A DNA stretch of 64,000 nucleotides from Sindora glabra (Eukaryota > Streptophyta > Magnoliopsida > Fabales > Fabaceae), in the NCBI GenBank assembly GCA_020226215.1, contig CM035228.1, positions 859,901 to 923,900 of the forward strand. Reading direction: 5' to 3'. The stretch's first letter is position 1, and every line of letters starts with the position of its first letter. The notes beneath the pieces are model-generated. The model ran no database searches. It saw nothing but the letters and a program-made list of their open reading frames with translations, and was not told the origin of the DNA. Shown here piece by piece: positions 11,160-25,132 of this stretch. A program made the position numbers and the translations under genes.

Positions 11160-12445
11160 ACTTTTTATGCATGTCATATGCCTTAGGGTGAGTTATAGCA
11201 CACTTGATGTCAAATATGCTTTTTTAAATGGCATCTTAGGAAAAAAGATTAACATAGAACAACCTAATGGTTTTATTGTTAAAGGAAGCAAAGAAAAGGT
11301 GTATCTACTTAAAAAAGCATTATATGACTTAAAACAAACTTTAAAAGCCTAGTAAAGCAGAATTGACAGCTATCTACTATAATTGGGATTCAAAAAGAGT
11401 CTAAGTAAACCAATTTTCTAAGTAAAAGTTGTAGAAAACAATGATCTCATTATTATTTTATTATATATTGAAGAATTTCTTGCAATAAAAAGCAATCTTA
11501 AGTTAGTACAATAATTCAAAGATTATTTGATAAAGGGTGCTTGAAATAATAAATTTATGAAAGATGTCATACTTCCTTAGTATGGAGATTTTTCTCAATC
11601 TTAATAAAGGATTTTCATAAGACAACATTAATATGCAAAAGAGGTATTCAAGAAATTTAACATGGAAAATTGCAAGCTTATTCGTACTCTTTTAAGTCAA
11701 ATTAAGAAAATGAGCAAAGATAATGGTTTCAAAAAAGCTAAAGAAAGAATTTATAGAAGTCTTATTGGCTATTTACTATATTTGACAATAACAAAGCTAG
11801 ACATCATGTATTCTATAAGTTTACTTTCATGATTTATGCATTATGCAAATGAAATCCATTTTATGGCAGGAAAAAAAGTGGTAAGTCATGTCCAAGGCAC
11901 AAGTGACTATAGTGTTTAATTTCAAAAGTTAGAAGAATTAAAACTTATTGGTTTTATCGATAATGATTGGTTTAGATTTTACGATGACATAAAAGGTACT
12001 TTAGGATATTTATTTACCCTTAGTTCTAAAGCATTTGCATAAAGTTTAAAGAAATAAGAAATTATTGCTTAATCTATGGCAAAAGTTAAATACATTGTTG
12101 GTGTTGTTAATTAAGTAATTTAGATAAGAAAATTATCGATAAATTTGAATTAACTCAAAATAGAGCAACTGAGATTAAATATGATAATCAGTTTGTAATT
12201 GCTATTGTAAAAAACGTTGAATTTCTTAACAAAATGAAACATTTTAAAACCAAGTTTCATTTTATTAGAGATGTTTGAAGGGATAAGGAAATTGTTCTTG
12301 TTCACTGTAGATATGAAGACTAACTTATAAATATTCTGATAAAAAGTTTGCCTAAATGGAACTTTGAAGACTTATAAAAAGGATTAGAGTTTGCAATAAA
12401 AAAATCAATAAGGAGTGATAGCTGATGATTCTTTAACTGTCTTAC
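11160..12445 (+). mobile_element. Decayed Ty1/copia retrotransposon: RT and RNase H part of pol
   Basis: The plus strand reads, in copia order: TLDVKYAFLNGILGKKINIEQPNGF (family QLDVKNAFLNGdLeEEVYMEQPPGF), KVYLLKKALYDLKQTLKA, SRIDSYLL-LGFKKS, a worn YVDD region (IILLYIEEFLAI), KKAKERIYRSLIGYLLYLT-TKLDIMYSISLLS, the RNase H blocks IGFIDNDWFRFYDDIKGTLGYLFTL and -SMAKVKYIVGVVN, and a tail like HFKTKFHFIRDV...IVLVHC...LINILIKSLPKWNFEDL-KGL. Frameshifts and stops are frequent. RT, RNase H and the C-terminal tail are present; gag, protease and integrase are not seen. Flanking LTRs were not identified. Confidence 0.8.
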
Positions 12446-13778
12446 TGCAAGCTTTTTAGCTTTTTTTGTTGTTGTAAGTTGGAAAATTCAATAAGTTATC
12501 GTAGTTGATTTACAACGGTGAAAAAGTTATTTTTGTTGTAACTTTTGGTTTTATAGCTATCATTATACTTTTTTGTATTACTATAAACATATGCTAGAAT
12601 ATTTAAATAAAATATTAATTCCTTCAAATAAAAAATATGCTTATTCTTTACACCTATTCTTTTACACTTTGTTGTTAGGATAAAAATTAATCAATTATTT
12701 TGAAGCCATTAAACTAGTTTTTTGTGTGTGTTTTCTCAACTCCTATTCTTTTACAGTTTGCTACTAAGGTCAAAATCAATCAATTACTTTGAAGCCATTA
12801 AACAAGTTTTTGTGTGTGTATTAGAATAATCATATATGTATATATAGGAAATAGTTCTTTAGCTTTTCCATGCTATGTATTATAGAGCAAACATCATCAG
12901 TATATGAAAGTGGTGGTGGTACTTGATTATGTCACTAACCCTTTCTTTGGTTGTGATGAGGAAAAATATAAATAGAAAATATGTAAAAAGAAAAGGGGCA
13001 GAAAGAAAATATATAGAAAACGTTATGAATAATTACAATTAAATATGAATATCCATAGTTTAAGCATTATATTCTCTTTAGTCAATTATTAAGTTTCAAT
13101 TTTCTTTAGAAAACCATTAGTATAAAAATGTAATTGATAACCTTTTTATCTTATAAATATGAGTTATATGAATTATTTTATATATACTTAAATAAAATAT
13201 ACTCCTTCTTTTATAGTTTTCATTCATCTCTATCATATAAGTCTTTGGTCATTTCTTTAGTATTAAGCATTTTTTTTAAAACATATTATCAGTATGAAAC
13301 TTTTTAATTTAAAGTTTTAAGGTTGAAAGAAAATGATTCTTCTTTTATTTTCTAAATTCTTTCAAATTGAATTATTAAGTTTAAAAGAAAAAGGACTTTT
13401 TTTTAATCTTTTGTTTTCAATCTATAGTAAAAAATTATTTATGAATTTTAGAATTATATTAATTTCTTATTTCTCCAAGCATGTTTTGCTTGTTTGAACA
13501 TAAAACAAATCATTCTAATGAAAGACCAATAATAAGAACTATTGATATAAATCCAATAAAAAACATGACGTATATGGAAAATTGATAAAAAGTGATACCA
13601 AAGGAAAAATTAAATAGATATAAGATTTAAAAACATTTGATAATTATAGAATACATTAAATTTCTTATCGGGAACATTGGATTGATAATCAAGTATAATT
13701 TTCATCCTAACATATTTCCTAATTAACTATTTAACATAAATATAATGAATGTAATCCTATGATTGGCTTTGAAATTCT
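12446..13778. other. AT-rich DNA after the copia relic, with one tandem duplication
   Basis: The first part may hold the decayed polypurine tract and 3' LTR of the copia relic, but no TG...CA borders were fixed. The 89-bp tandem duplication at 12653-12830 is listed separately. Otherwise no gene or RNA recognised. Confidence 0.4.
12653..12830. repeat. Tandem duplication, period about 89 bp
   Basis: Two copies both contain cctattcttttaca, tcaatcaatta and ttttgaagccattaaac, ending in a GT-rich ttttgtgtgtg. The copies begin at 12653 and 12742 and differ at several positions. Confidence 0.8.
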
Positions 13779-13960
13779 TGTCATGACCTAACCTAATTGT
13801 AACTAGCATGGAATCTATTAATTGGTTTCCATTAACCTATACACCTTTAGAACTTACTCAATACTAATTTTGCCATGTCCTAACCTGATTATGATTGGTA
13901 TAGAATCTATTATCTAATTTTCACCAGCCTTAATGATAGATAATGTAAACTTTGACTTAA
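13779..13960. repeat. Two head-to-tail copies of a 'TGTCATGACCTAACC' repeat
   Basis: Copy 1 starts at 13779 (tgtcatgacctaacc) and copy 2 at 13871 (tgccatgtcctaacc), period about 92 bp; each continues with a 'tagcatggaatctatta' type phrase and a 'tttccattaacct' or 'ttttcaccagcct' end. A third related copy lies at 49861-49945 (tgtcataacccaac...). The TGTCA start is what one expects of an LTR left edge, matching the ...TGACA right edge at 9386. Element identity is inferred only. Confidence 0.5.
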
Positions 13961-15000
13961 CAAAAATCCTTTATTTCTATAGGGACCGTGATACATTAAA
14001 AATTTCAAAATCAATAGATAAAGTTTCCCTTGATTTTAGACACTTGAAAAGGTTAGCCCCTAAAGGTACATGCTTATGACTTAACAGACATTAATTAAGA
14101 ACCATACCTAAAAATAACTAAATTTTATACACATTTCCTATCAAATCATAATTTGCAATTGGCTTTTTTCCCTAACTATCAAATTTTTTAGTTGAAATGC
14201 TTTGGACTTCTATACAAGTAGCTCAAATTAATAATTCAAGATAAACATAAAATGTTATATTTAAAAGAAAGAATAAGTTTTATAAACTAACTAAGTATAA
14301 ATTTACCTGAAACTAATGTTCAAAATTAGCTAAGCATAATTCAAATAATTAAGTTAATTAGTAAAATGAACAATCATATCGAGTTCCATACCTAAACCTT
14401 TTAACTTACAAATGGTTTAACTACCTATTCCTTTGCTTATATATCAATATTTTCTTGAACAATAGCATAATGGTACCTAAGAGTGTTAGTGTGTGTCTTA
14501 GGAGTCAATCATAGAAATAATTGCAATATCACATAATGTATTATATTTCATTTTGAGAAAAAATTACTATATCCACAGGAAGCCCATAGATATTCATAGG
14601 TGTCACATTGTTTTTTTTTATTATTATTATTAGAAGTGATTATATCATTATATGTATATATGCAATGAACAGATATTGAACTCTAGATGTAGAAGAAGAA
14701 AAATACTCTTAAGAGATATTAAATTTGGTTAAATTGAAAAAAATCTAATTATTTCATAAATTATAATTAGATAATTAATTTTCTTTATTTTGCATAATAG
14801 GTTAGTTCAATAAGGTTAAAAAAATTATATTAACATATTAGATATTGAATTAAATTAAAAATAAATAAATACTTCAAGAATTATAAAAAATCTTAATATA
14901 AAAAAAAGAGAAAAACCTTAAGCTTGTGAGTAAATCCACACCTATGTGGTTTTACCCGCACAGATTTACTTGTATTAACTTGCAAAAAAATATAAACCCT
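13961..15000. other. AT-rich intergenic DNA
   Basis: No gene, RNA gene or clear repeat border recognised on either strand. Confidence 0.4.
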
Positions 15001-15800
15001 AATATAAGAAGTTGAATCCACTCCAAACTCACAAACTGTCTGCATTGGCATCGGACCTTTAGCCCATTTCACATGTCAAAGACTTACCAGTTTTCCCCTT
15101 TTAAAAATATCCTTCTCTCAGCACCATAAATCGTCGTGCAAAGTTAAACGCAGAAATGCGAAAGAGCTGCCCCACATTCTTTGTTCAGACCCTTAGACGA
15201 AAAGTTGGAAATGAACGGGCGTGTGAAAATAAAAAGGGTTAAAAATAATATTTTTCAAGTCCAGATATTACGAAAAAATTAGAGGTGAGAATAAGTTATT
15301 AAAAAAATAAAATATAAAATTAACAAAATATTTTCCCACCAACTAAATGTTAAAAAAGATAAAAAAATTATAATTTTAAAATTATTTTTTATTAAATTTA
15401 TTAGATTACTTTATTGATTTGTAAAACAAAAAAAATAATTTTGCCATTTGACTTATTTTTTTAAATTTACAATAAAAATAAATAAAATTAACATCTTTAT
15501 TATTTTTATATATTTTCTCTCGCAGACATGAACACGGGGTTGTAGTTATAGATGTATCATTATGCATGTGATGGGAGCTTAAGCTGAAAGCAAAGAACAG
15601 CCACCATTAATTAATTAATCAATCAAAGAGAAAATCAATTGAATTTGGAGGTGCGGTGATTCCTAGACGAGGAGAGTAGGAAACGATGACCTTTGTATGC
15701 ATTGGGAAGGACCGCTTCAAATCATATGCACTGCCACGCATATGCCTTCTTTAATGCGAATCCTGACCTTTGCCCTTGGAAGCACTCCGCAGCTAAGTTC
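15001..15800. other. Islands of mixed-composition non-coding DNA
   Basis: 15000-15240 and 15530-15800 have near-normal base composition inside a very AT-rich desert, but no frame resembles a known protein. They could be promoter or UTR remnants of a lost gene. Nothing firmer can be said. Confidence 0.35.
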
Positions 15801-16069
15801 AAACTCAAATTCAAAATTTAAAATATAAGTATTTATTTAAATATATTTTTATTTTTATATTTTTAAAAATTATTTTTAAATTAAAATAGAATTAATATTA
15901 AAATATAATTAATATTATAAATAAAAATATTTTATTTAATTATAAAATTAATATGTAAAATAAGAAAACAAATTTAAAAAGTAATTAAAAGTTATTTTTA
16001 TTTTCTTATTTTTAAATTATATATTTAAAAAATAGGATTAAAGGATAGTTGATAGTAAATGAAGAAATA

Positions 16070-16465
16070 TTCTTTTTAATTATAAATTAATATTCAAAAT
16101 AATAAAATAAGTTTAGAAAATAATTAAAAATTATTTCTATTTTTAAGTTAAATATTTAAAAAATAATTTTTAAAAATAGGTTGTGAAATAAGTTCTTTTG
16201 TTTTTAAAAACTAAAAAATAAAAATAAAAAATATTTTTACAAACAGAAAACAAAAGCCTAAGGGTTTGTTTGTTTTTTGTTTTTAAAAATATTTTTTATT
16301 TTTTTATTTTTAAAAATAAAAGAACCTATTTTGCAAGCTATTTTCGGAATCTATTTTTAAAAATTATTTTCTAAATATGTTACTTAAAAAAAGAAAATAA
16401 AAATAATTTTTAATTATTTTTTGAACTTATTTTTTTATTCCAAATATCAATTTTTTAATTAAATG
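16070..16465. repeat. Long AT-rich inverted repeat (hairpin / foldback element)
   Basis: The left arm (about 16070-16255, ending gaaaacaaaagcctaa) and right arm (about 16262-16465, starting gggtttgtttgttttttg) are near reverse complements. Blocks pair in order: 'agttcttttgtttttaaa' with 'tttaaaaataaaagaacc', 'aaaaataggttgtgaaat' with 'ttttgcaagctatttt', and 'aaaataattaaaaattat' with 'ataatttttaattatttt'. The loop is only a few bases. The left arm core also has a direct copy at about 15930-16030. This fits a large foldback MITE; ends and target duplication were not fixed. Confidence 0.65.
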
Positions 16466-16599
16466 ACATTTTTTTATTTACAATATTAATCACTCTCTAA
16501 TATTAATTTTTTTTAATTCAAAAATAGTTTTTTAAAAAATTAGTTTTTGAAAACACTAGAACAAAAACATATTTAAACATATCCTAAGTTACCCATTAG

Positions 16600-19360
16600 C
16601 TTTTTTGAGATGAAAATTTTTCATTGATTATATAAGTTAAATAATTATTTTAAATATTTGAAAAATAATCATTTTGATTGATTGATCGATTGATTTTAAT
16701 TAGCCAATTTAAAAAAATTGAAGAGTTCAACTATTTTGATCCTATTAATTATATTAATTGTATTAACTAATTTAATAAATTGATAATATTAATTATTTAT
16801 ACTAAGATATTTAATAAAATTAATTGTTAATAAATAAAATAACATATAATGATATATGCATATTTTATTATTTATTTCAATATTTTTTATTTCAATAATA
16901 TTTTAGATTATAATATCTCATTTAACATATTAAATTTTAACATAAAAATTTATCATTATCATAAATTATAAGTTATTTAAAAAAATTTATCATTATCATT
17001 TATTATACTTATTTGATTTTCTTTTAAAAAATAAACAATTATAATTTTTTAGTTAAGAGATACTTATAATATTTTAGTAGATATAATAATTATTAAAATT
17101 TATTTTATAATAATTTTTAATTTAAAATTTAAAATTTATATAATTATCATTAAAAATATTAATGAATTACACATTTTAAGTATAAAAATATATTTTTTGC
17201 AAGTAATATCATTTCATTATTCTTTTAATATGTATTATTTTTTAATTCAAAAGATTTCAGTTGATAAAAAAATTAATAAATTTGTAATATATTTTCTCTT
17301 ATTTACTATGAAATAAAACATATATTCTATTCTTTTTATATATAATTTGCTAGAAAAATATGATTAGATTCATATAAATTTTTATCAATACAATTTTTAA
17401 TTTTTATTATTATATGTATTTAATTTTTTAAGAAATAAATAAATAAAATTTAATATTTTCTTATTCACCTATGATGAAAATGTAAAAAATCATAATTATG
17501 GGCTAAAATACCTTTGTTATAGTAAATGTAAATTAGTTATTTTAAAAAGTTATTTTTTTCAAAATAATGCTAATAAACTGACTAAAATATTTATTTATCA
17601 AATACTCATGGTAATTGATTGACTTGATAAAAAAATTAAAGGCACTCAATTTAGTTAAAAGTTGTTTAAAAAATTATTTATCAAACACTCTTTTTGACTC
17701 CATTTCACATAATATATAAGGCAATGTATTGTTCATTAGCCTAATTAATAAATTATAGAATAGTCTTTAGAAATATTTTGTATACTAACTTATTAACAAA
17801 AGATAAGTTTTAATTTAATAAATTATTTTAAATAACTTATAATTTATAAGTTACTATATTTTTAATTTTTTTAAATTTATCCTTATTCTTTTTATTAATT
17901 TACAACTTATACATTTCATAACATAAATTTGAATTTTTTTGATAAAATATAATTAATTTAATTATATCTAAATTAAACTTTAAATATATAAAAATATATC
18001 TATAAATAAATATATAATATTATAAAATATGACTAAATAATTATAATCTATTATAAATTAAGTAATTATAATTATAAGTAATTATATTTCTATTATAAAT
18101 AATAAAATAAAATTTATATAAGTAAATGAATATATAAATTCATAAAATATAATTATATATTAAATATTATAATTTTATTTTTAAACATATTAATTGTGTT
18201 AATATAATTTGATCTTTAGATAAATATAAATATTTTAATTATATATATATATTTCTATTAATATATTATTTTATGTTATTTTATAATTTTAATAATTTAA
18301 TAATTAATTTTATAAAATACTTCGTATATAATTGGTTAGTTTATCAATTATTAACCATCAATTATAAATTATCAACTATTAGTTAATTTATCAATTATTT
18401 ATATGAAATAGACTATTTATCTAAAAAGATAAAAATACCTTTAAATCACATAATTACGTACATTTAAATTTATATAATTATTAATGTCAATTTTTATTGT
18501 GAATACTAGAATAAGAGAGAGAATTCAACTAGTAAATTACTAAATATTTTTAACTATGCATGCACTAATTTAATATATACTAGAATGTTATAGTTCTTTA
18601 TAAATCATAAATAATTATTCAATTTTATTAATTAAATTTATATAATAAAATTAATATAAATTAACAAAGTAAATATTATAATTTGTTAAAGATTATGTTA
18701 TATAATTATTTAATAAATTTAATTTTTTTCACATTAAAGTAAAAAATTAATAAGATTAACTTACACACATATATGATATATACATATCAAATAATTTTTA
18801 AACCATCGTTTAGTTAAATTTTTAAAATATCACATAAACAAAAAAAGATCACTCATGGTATAAAATATTATAAAAAATTATTTTTTATCAAGTAATATTC
18901 TTCTTAAAAATGTGATAAAAAATATATATAATATAAAAATAATATAACCACAACAATATATATAAATAGTGTGGTGAAAACTTGATATAAAATAACATAA
19001 AAATGAAGATCATCACCTAAATATATTCATATTAAAAGGAAGTAAAATAATTATAATAAATTTTAATTATATTTTTATCAAAAATAATTTTAACATGCAT
19101 GTTAAATTATTCTTATGGAATAATTTGATAAATAATAAGCTATAGTAATATATTTTTTAGAAGAAATTTTAATTTAATAAATAATATCTCAAATTTAAAA
19201 TATTATTGAAATAAAGTAATATATTTGTATTTTTAAATACCATTTTACATATAAATAAATACTTTTATCAAAATAATTAATGCAATAAATTATTATTTAA
19301 TAGTTAATTAAATTAATTAATTACTAATCTAAACAGTAATTGTCATGATAATAAAAATTG
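16600..19360. other. Extremely AT-rich desert (about 2.8 kb)
   Basis: Almost only A and T, with frequent taattaatt, ttataa and tatata motifs. No frame longer than about 60 codons is credible. It contains 'aacttataatttataagtta'-type inverted motifs (17.8 kb) and a 'gtttatcaattattaa' block (18.3 kb) that recur near 22.1 and 22.6 kb and suggest several nested AT-rich MITEs. No border could be fixed. Such DNA often behaves as matrix-attachment DNA; that is a guess here. Confidence 0.4.
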
Positions 19361-19753
19361 TGTTGACAGTTGGAGTTGGAGCAATCACCGAGATCCGTCG
19401 TGTTACGGAAGCAAAAACAGAAAAAGTTTGGGGTGGTGTTGACCTTGGAAACGTCGTTTTGTCAAAGTTAGGCTGAGTAGTGGGTCCCACCTACCTAATC
19501 TTGAAATTGAGAAAAACAAAGGTGTTGGGTGTTGGGACTGAGGTCAAACTTGGGACAACATATCACTTCACGCTCCGCCCTCAGTACGTCATGCTTTTAA
19601 CCTTTTTCATTTCCGCACTGCTATGCTCTGACTTTCAAATGCAGCTTTTAGGTAACATCGGAATGAAAGCAAATACTATTTTTTTAAACATAAAATTATC
19701 TCTAATCAAGTTTTTTATATTTAATACTTTATATCTATATTATTATTTATTAC

Positions 19754-19793
<40 letters not shown>

Positions 19794-20060
19794 CCACTCT
19801 AAACAAACAATTTAATCTTGTATTTCTCCCTTAAACAAGGTGATCTTTTTACTCTATGGAATTGCGGGCCACCAGATTATAAGATGATGATCAGTGTTGC
19901 TGACTCCATGCTCTAATCGCCAACACTGTGGTCCCGCTCCTAACATGTCATCACGTTATACCAACTGTCTTCCCCGCGCCCCCCCCCCCCTCCCCAGGGG
20001 CAGAACAATTGGGCTTTCGGAACCCGGGACACATGACTAGTCAAGGGATTTTTCACTCCA
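19361..20060. other. Mixed-composition island with a 12-C run; no gene recognised
   Basis: Base composition rises sharply at 19361-19680 and 19850-20050 within the AT desert. A 92-codon frame at 19480-19758 does not resemble a protein I know. A (TA)n microsatellite lies at 19758-19791 and a run of 12 C at 19979-19990. It may be a fragment of a former gene flank. Confidence 0.35.
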
Positions 20061-23000
20061 CTAATTAAAGTACACATAATGTAGGAGATTATTTCCTTTA
20101 AGTTGACCTACTTATGCCAATGACTCAGTCACTGAACCCTTCTAAATATTAAGTGCATCATAATAGTCTTTTATAGTTATTTTTTTAATGAAGATATCCA
20201 AAAATTATTATTTTATTAAATTTTAATATTGAAAAGAAAATTGTGTAAGTTTAGCAAACTACAAACATAATAATTTTATTTTAATAAAAATTATTAATTT
20301 AATAACGTAAATACAGTATTTTTTGAAAAGTAAAAGAATAAATTTTAAAATTTTAAATATATATTTTTTATAATTAGCAATTGCTGTTATGTTTTTGTAA
20401 TGTTTCAAGTTATGAATGTTTTAGTTTAGTTTTCTTGTTAAGTCTCTGTATTTTTATGAATAAATCCGTACTTGAAGATTATTGTCCTTTGAAATATTTT
20501 ATATAAATTTTATTCATATAAAATTTTTAATTTACTCAATTCCATATCCTTAAAGTGGAAAAGATCTTTAATATTATATCAGTATTAAAAATTCGGTATT
20601 ACTCCTATATAAGTATTATCAATTTTATTATTATTTTCAAATCCAACAATTTGACTTGATAAAAAAATAATTTATTTTTGGTAGAAAATTAGTTATTTTT
20701 TAAGAAATTAAATTATTAAATTAAAAAATAACACAATTAGTAATATTTGCATGGAACCAGCAATGAATTTTCAATACAAATGTAATACTACAATTTTTGC
20801 CCTAAAACAACAAAATTGAACAAATTAATCTTTATATATTATATAGACATTAATAAAAAAATGAAATTGATTAAATTAATGTTTCATAGAGATAAAATTA
20901 ATATAAAATATTTCATATGAACAAAAATAAAATAAAATAAATTTTACAAGGACAAAAAAGAGTTTACTCTTTCTTTATTTATTTGCATTTTCATTTATAT
21001 TCTTTATTTTTTATTTAATATTTTTCTTTTAAATTATATCAATAAATATTATTTTATGTTTTATTAGGTTTAATAGTGATTGTGAGATCAAATCACAAGA
21101 AAGTAATCCATATCCATACATAGATTACAAGGCAGTTGAGAAAAGTCAAAACACTCCTCCACTTCACTGAGCGGCAACGTCCCCAACAAAAAGAGAGGAA
21201 AAATATTAAGGCTCTACTTGGATGCCATACAAATTGGAGAAGAAGGAAATTTGATAGAAAGAAATGAGAAAAGAAAGAAAAGGAGACACAAATTATTTTC
21301 TTTCTATATATTTGGTGGAGAAGAAAAAAAATAAGAAAGAAATTAATTTTCTGTATTTAGTTGAATAAAAAAAAGAAAAGCAGGATAGTTAATATGTTAA
21401 AATGAAGATAGTATATAATTTTAGTTCAAATAAATAATAGAATAGTCAACATATTTGTATAAGAAAAAATATATATAATATAATCTTTATTTAAATAAAT
21501 AATATATTTTATCTAATTTATGTATGTTTTTATTTAATATATATTCTTATTTATTTAAATTATTTTTGGTAATTATAAAATTTCATTTTTATGATTAAAA
21601 TATAATATTTATTTATTTTGATATTCAATAATTTGATAAAACTTATAGAGAATTAATTTATAAATCTCAAAAGTCATTCATAAATTTAAAATAAAAAATT
21701 GAGTATAAAATTAAAATTTTATATTATTAGAAAAAGGAAAATAAAGGTAAAAGAATATAAAAGATGAGATTAGATAGAATGGACATAAAATTTAAATTTT
21801 TTTATAATTATGATAAAAAAATAAACTGTTTTGAATAATTTATTTTTAATTAAAATTATTATCTATAATTGATTATTCAAAGTTTTGAAGAATTCAACTA
21901 AGTATTTAAGATCGAGGTCGAAGATTCTGCGATAACTACCCCCATTCCTAGGGGCAGCAGCCCTATATGGCTAAAGGGCCATCCCTCTATCTCATGCACA
22001 AAAATGTCTATTTATACAGAGTATGAAAAATTTTTGCGAACAATATTTTAAGTTGTCCTTTCTTAAAAAGATAAAAATAATATTACTTACGCATTTTTAT
22101 GAGTCTATTTGATATTAATAATTAATAAATTAATTAATAACTAATAAATTAACTAAAAGTTAAAAGTTAACGGATTGTATCATAAATGTTTAATATGATT
22201 AATTGTTGAATTAGTTAAAAATATAAAAAATAACATAAAAATATATTAATATATATGAATTAAAGCAATTTAGAATGAATTATATTAATATAGTTAAAAT
22301 ATTTAAAATAATAATATAATTATTCAAAATTTATTTAATTATATTTATGAAATTATATTTATTTAGTGGTCATTCAAAATAATAATATAATAACTTAAAT
22401 TTTAATTAACTATTTTATGATATCACAAATTTATTCATTTAAGTATTTACTTACTTATTTTTTATTTATTTATATTAAATTAATGAGAATATATCAAATA
22501 TTTATTTACATAATAAAAATAATTTGTCATTAAATTAAAAGAATAGGGGTAAATTTAAAAAAAAATAAAAAATTTGTTAGTTTATAAGTTATAAGTTATA
22601 AGCTGCCTATTAAAATTTATTAAATAAAATTTTATTTTTTTAAATAAGTAATTTAAAACTAACTTGTAACTTATTATTCAAGTAAATAATTTATAAATTA
22701 ACTTATTTATTATACAAAATACACATTATAATTTTAATTTGTATTTAATTAAGTTACATTAAAAATATATTAAAATTTTGGTACATAAAAACTTTTAGTC
22801 AAATATTAGTTCTTACCATCAAAACAAATAAGCAAAAAAAAAGTTTTTTAATATAAAAATTTGGCTTATAAAATATTTTTAGCATTCTTAGATCCATTGT
22901 TTATGACATGATTTATATAATTAAATAGATAAGAATGACCTTAATTTTTTATTTGTAGTGTAATTCATGAATTACAATGTGTCTGTTAGATTCAAAATAT

Positions 23001-25130
23001 TTTTCAAATGAGAGGAATTTGAATTTCCAGTATATGTACTGCAACTTTCTCTACCAATATTTAAACTTATTAAAATTTAAATATAGAAAGATAAGTTAAG
23101 TATGAGAGGATAGAAATCATATTCTTATTAATTTATAAAAACAAAGAGTTACAAGTATTTTTTTAAAGAAAATAATATAAATTATGATTATAATATTTAT
23201 TATCATATTTTTACATGCTTTTTAATCTTATATTTTGTATAAATATCTTCTGTTTTTAATTATTATTAAATTTATTATATTTTAATTAAAAAAATCACCC
23301 TTGCTCGTTACCTTTACGAGATTGAAGCCTTACCACTTGATAATGCTACAGCAATAACAACAAAAGATGACGGATTAATGTCAAGTTTAAATGGGTTTGA
23401 AAATTAATTTAAAAATGTCAAATACCTTTCTTTTATGATTTTTTTTTCTTTTCCTAAGTTATACATTATAATGTCATAAAATAAAAAGCTACACGCTATT
23501 CTTTTTTTTTTTATACATGTATTTTTTTTCATTTTTTTAATCCATAACACATTCTTGTTGTTCATTACATAGACCACTATAATCTTTTCTAATATTTTTC
23601 ATATAAGTAAATGCATGGTTTATTCATAAAAAAATAAAATGATTATGAAAATGATATTTTTATATTTATTAAATTGAGTTAATTATGATAGATTATTAAT
23701 AAGTGATATTTAATATTTTTTTAATTACACAAATGATAATTTTTTTAACAAGCTTATATAAGATTCCAGGATTTGAATTCACAATGTGTGAAAAATAAAA
23801 TTTTTAAAGTAATATCAGGTGTTACTACACCACTAAAAATGTTAACTTGATTTTTTTTTAGTATTACTCACATATTTAAATTAATTTCATGAATTATTTA
23901 GAAAAATTAATTTTATTAATTTTTTAATTTTAAAATTTAATAAAAAGAAGGAATAAAATTTACTGTTTAAATAAAAATAAAAAACAACAACAAAAAATGA
24001 CTAACTATAATTAGCAGAGATCAAAGGCCACCAATTGGTCACGTGTCTGGGGTTCCCAACCTTTAGTTGCAGCTGCCGTGTGGAAGTCGGGGCCCCAAGG
24101 ATTCACCAATTCATTACGTAAAAATCAACCAAAATCTCTCCTTTTTGTTTTCGTTCCAAGTTAATTACACAAAAACTCAACATTTACAAGATTGGGTATG
24201 CTGTCCCTACATTATATTATAATTTTATCGTCAAGTTTACATTTATTGTTTAATTTATTTACTTTAAAATTTAAAAACATACAACTCAATGATGAAAATA
24301 TTTAGTCTCTCAGAAGTTTGAATTCAATGATGAAAATATTTAATTTTTAATATTGTGTTTAGGATGATAAAATAGAATGAAATGAAAGAATTATTTTATA
24401 ATTATATTTGATATAATAAATATTATAAGAATGAAATAAAAAATATATCAATAACAATAATAGATGTTATTTTATACAAAAATATTTTATTTTAATTTTT
24501 ATTAAAAATAATTAGTAAAATATTTTAATAACATAAAATTAAAAATATATATTATTTTATTATTTATTAAAAATAATGTTGAAATATATGAAAAACATAA
24601 GAAATAAAAGTGCAAAAAATTTATTTCACAAATAATGGAATAATCATGGATGAATCCACGTTACGTATTGTCACAAAGAAAAATTAAAACTATACACATA
24701 TATATTAATTATAATTATAATTATTATCTCCGCAATTTAAATGACATTTCTTCATATATTTATTTTATCGGTTAAAAAATATTTTATATTAAATAGAAAT
24801 GAAAATATATAAAATTTGACTTATTTCATATACTAACACACACATATAAATAAGTAAATTAAAATTAGAATAATATTTTATTTTTATTTATGTATTTAAT
24901 TATATTATAATAATTTAAAATTTTGTTTATACATATATTAGCCACAAACTAGAAAAAGGTCATTTTCATTTGGCATATTCTATTAAATAATTATTTTATT
25001 TTATTTTTTTTACATTATATCAATGATATTATGAGAAGTCGAATTCTTCTCATAATCATTTTTTTACAAATCATCTGTTGTTTAATCAATTTAAAAAAAT
25101 TATAATTTTTTTACCAGTGTTATATGTTTT
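20061..25130. other. AT-rich intergenic DNA with nested MITE-like pieces
   Basis: No gene recognised. A purine-rich block at 21215-21400 (cttggatgccatacaaattggag followed by repeated agaaagaaa) resembles the ends of the GA-rich TIR element at 55.4 kb. Short AT-rich inverted motifs occur at 22.1-22.7 kb. A non-AT patch at 24010-24130 includes a G-box-like cacgtgtc but no reading frame. Confidence 0.4.
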
Positions 25131-25132
25131 GG

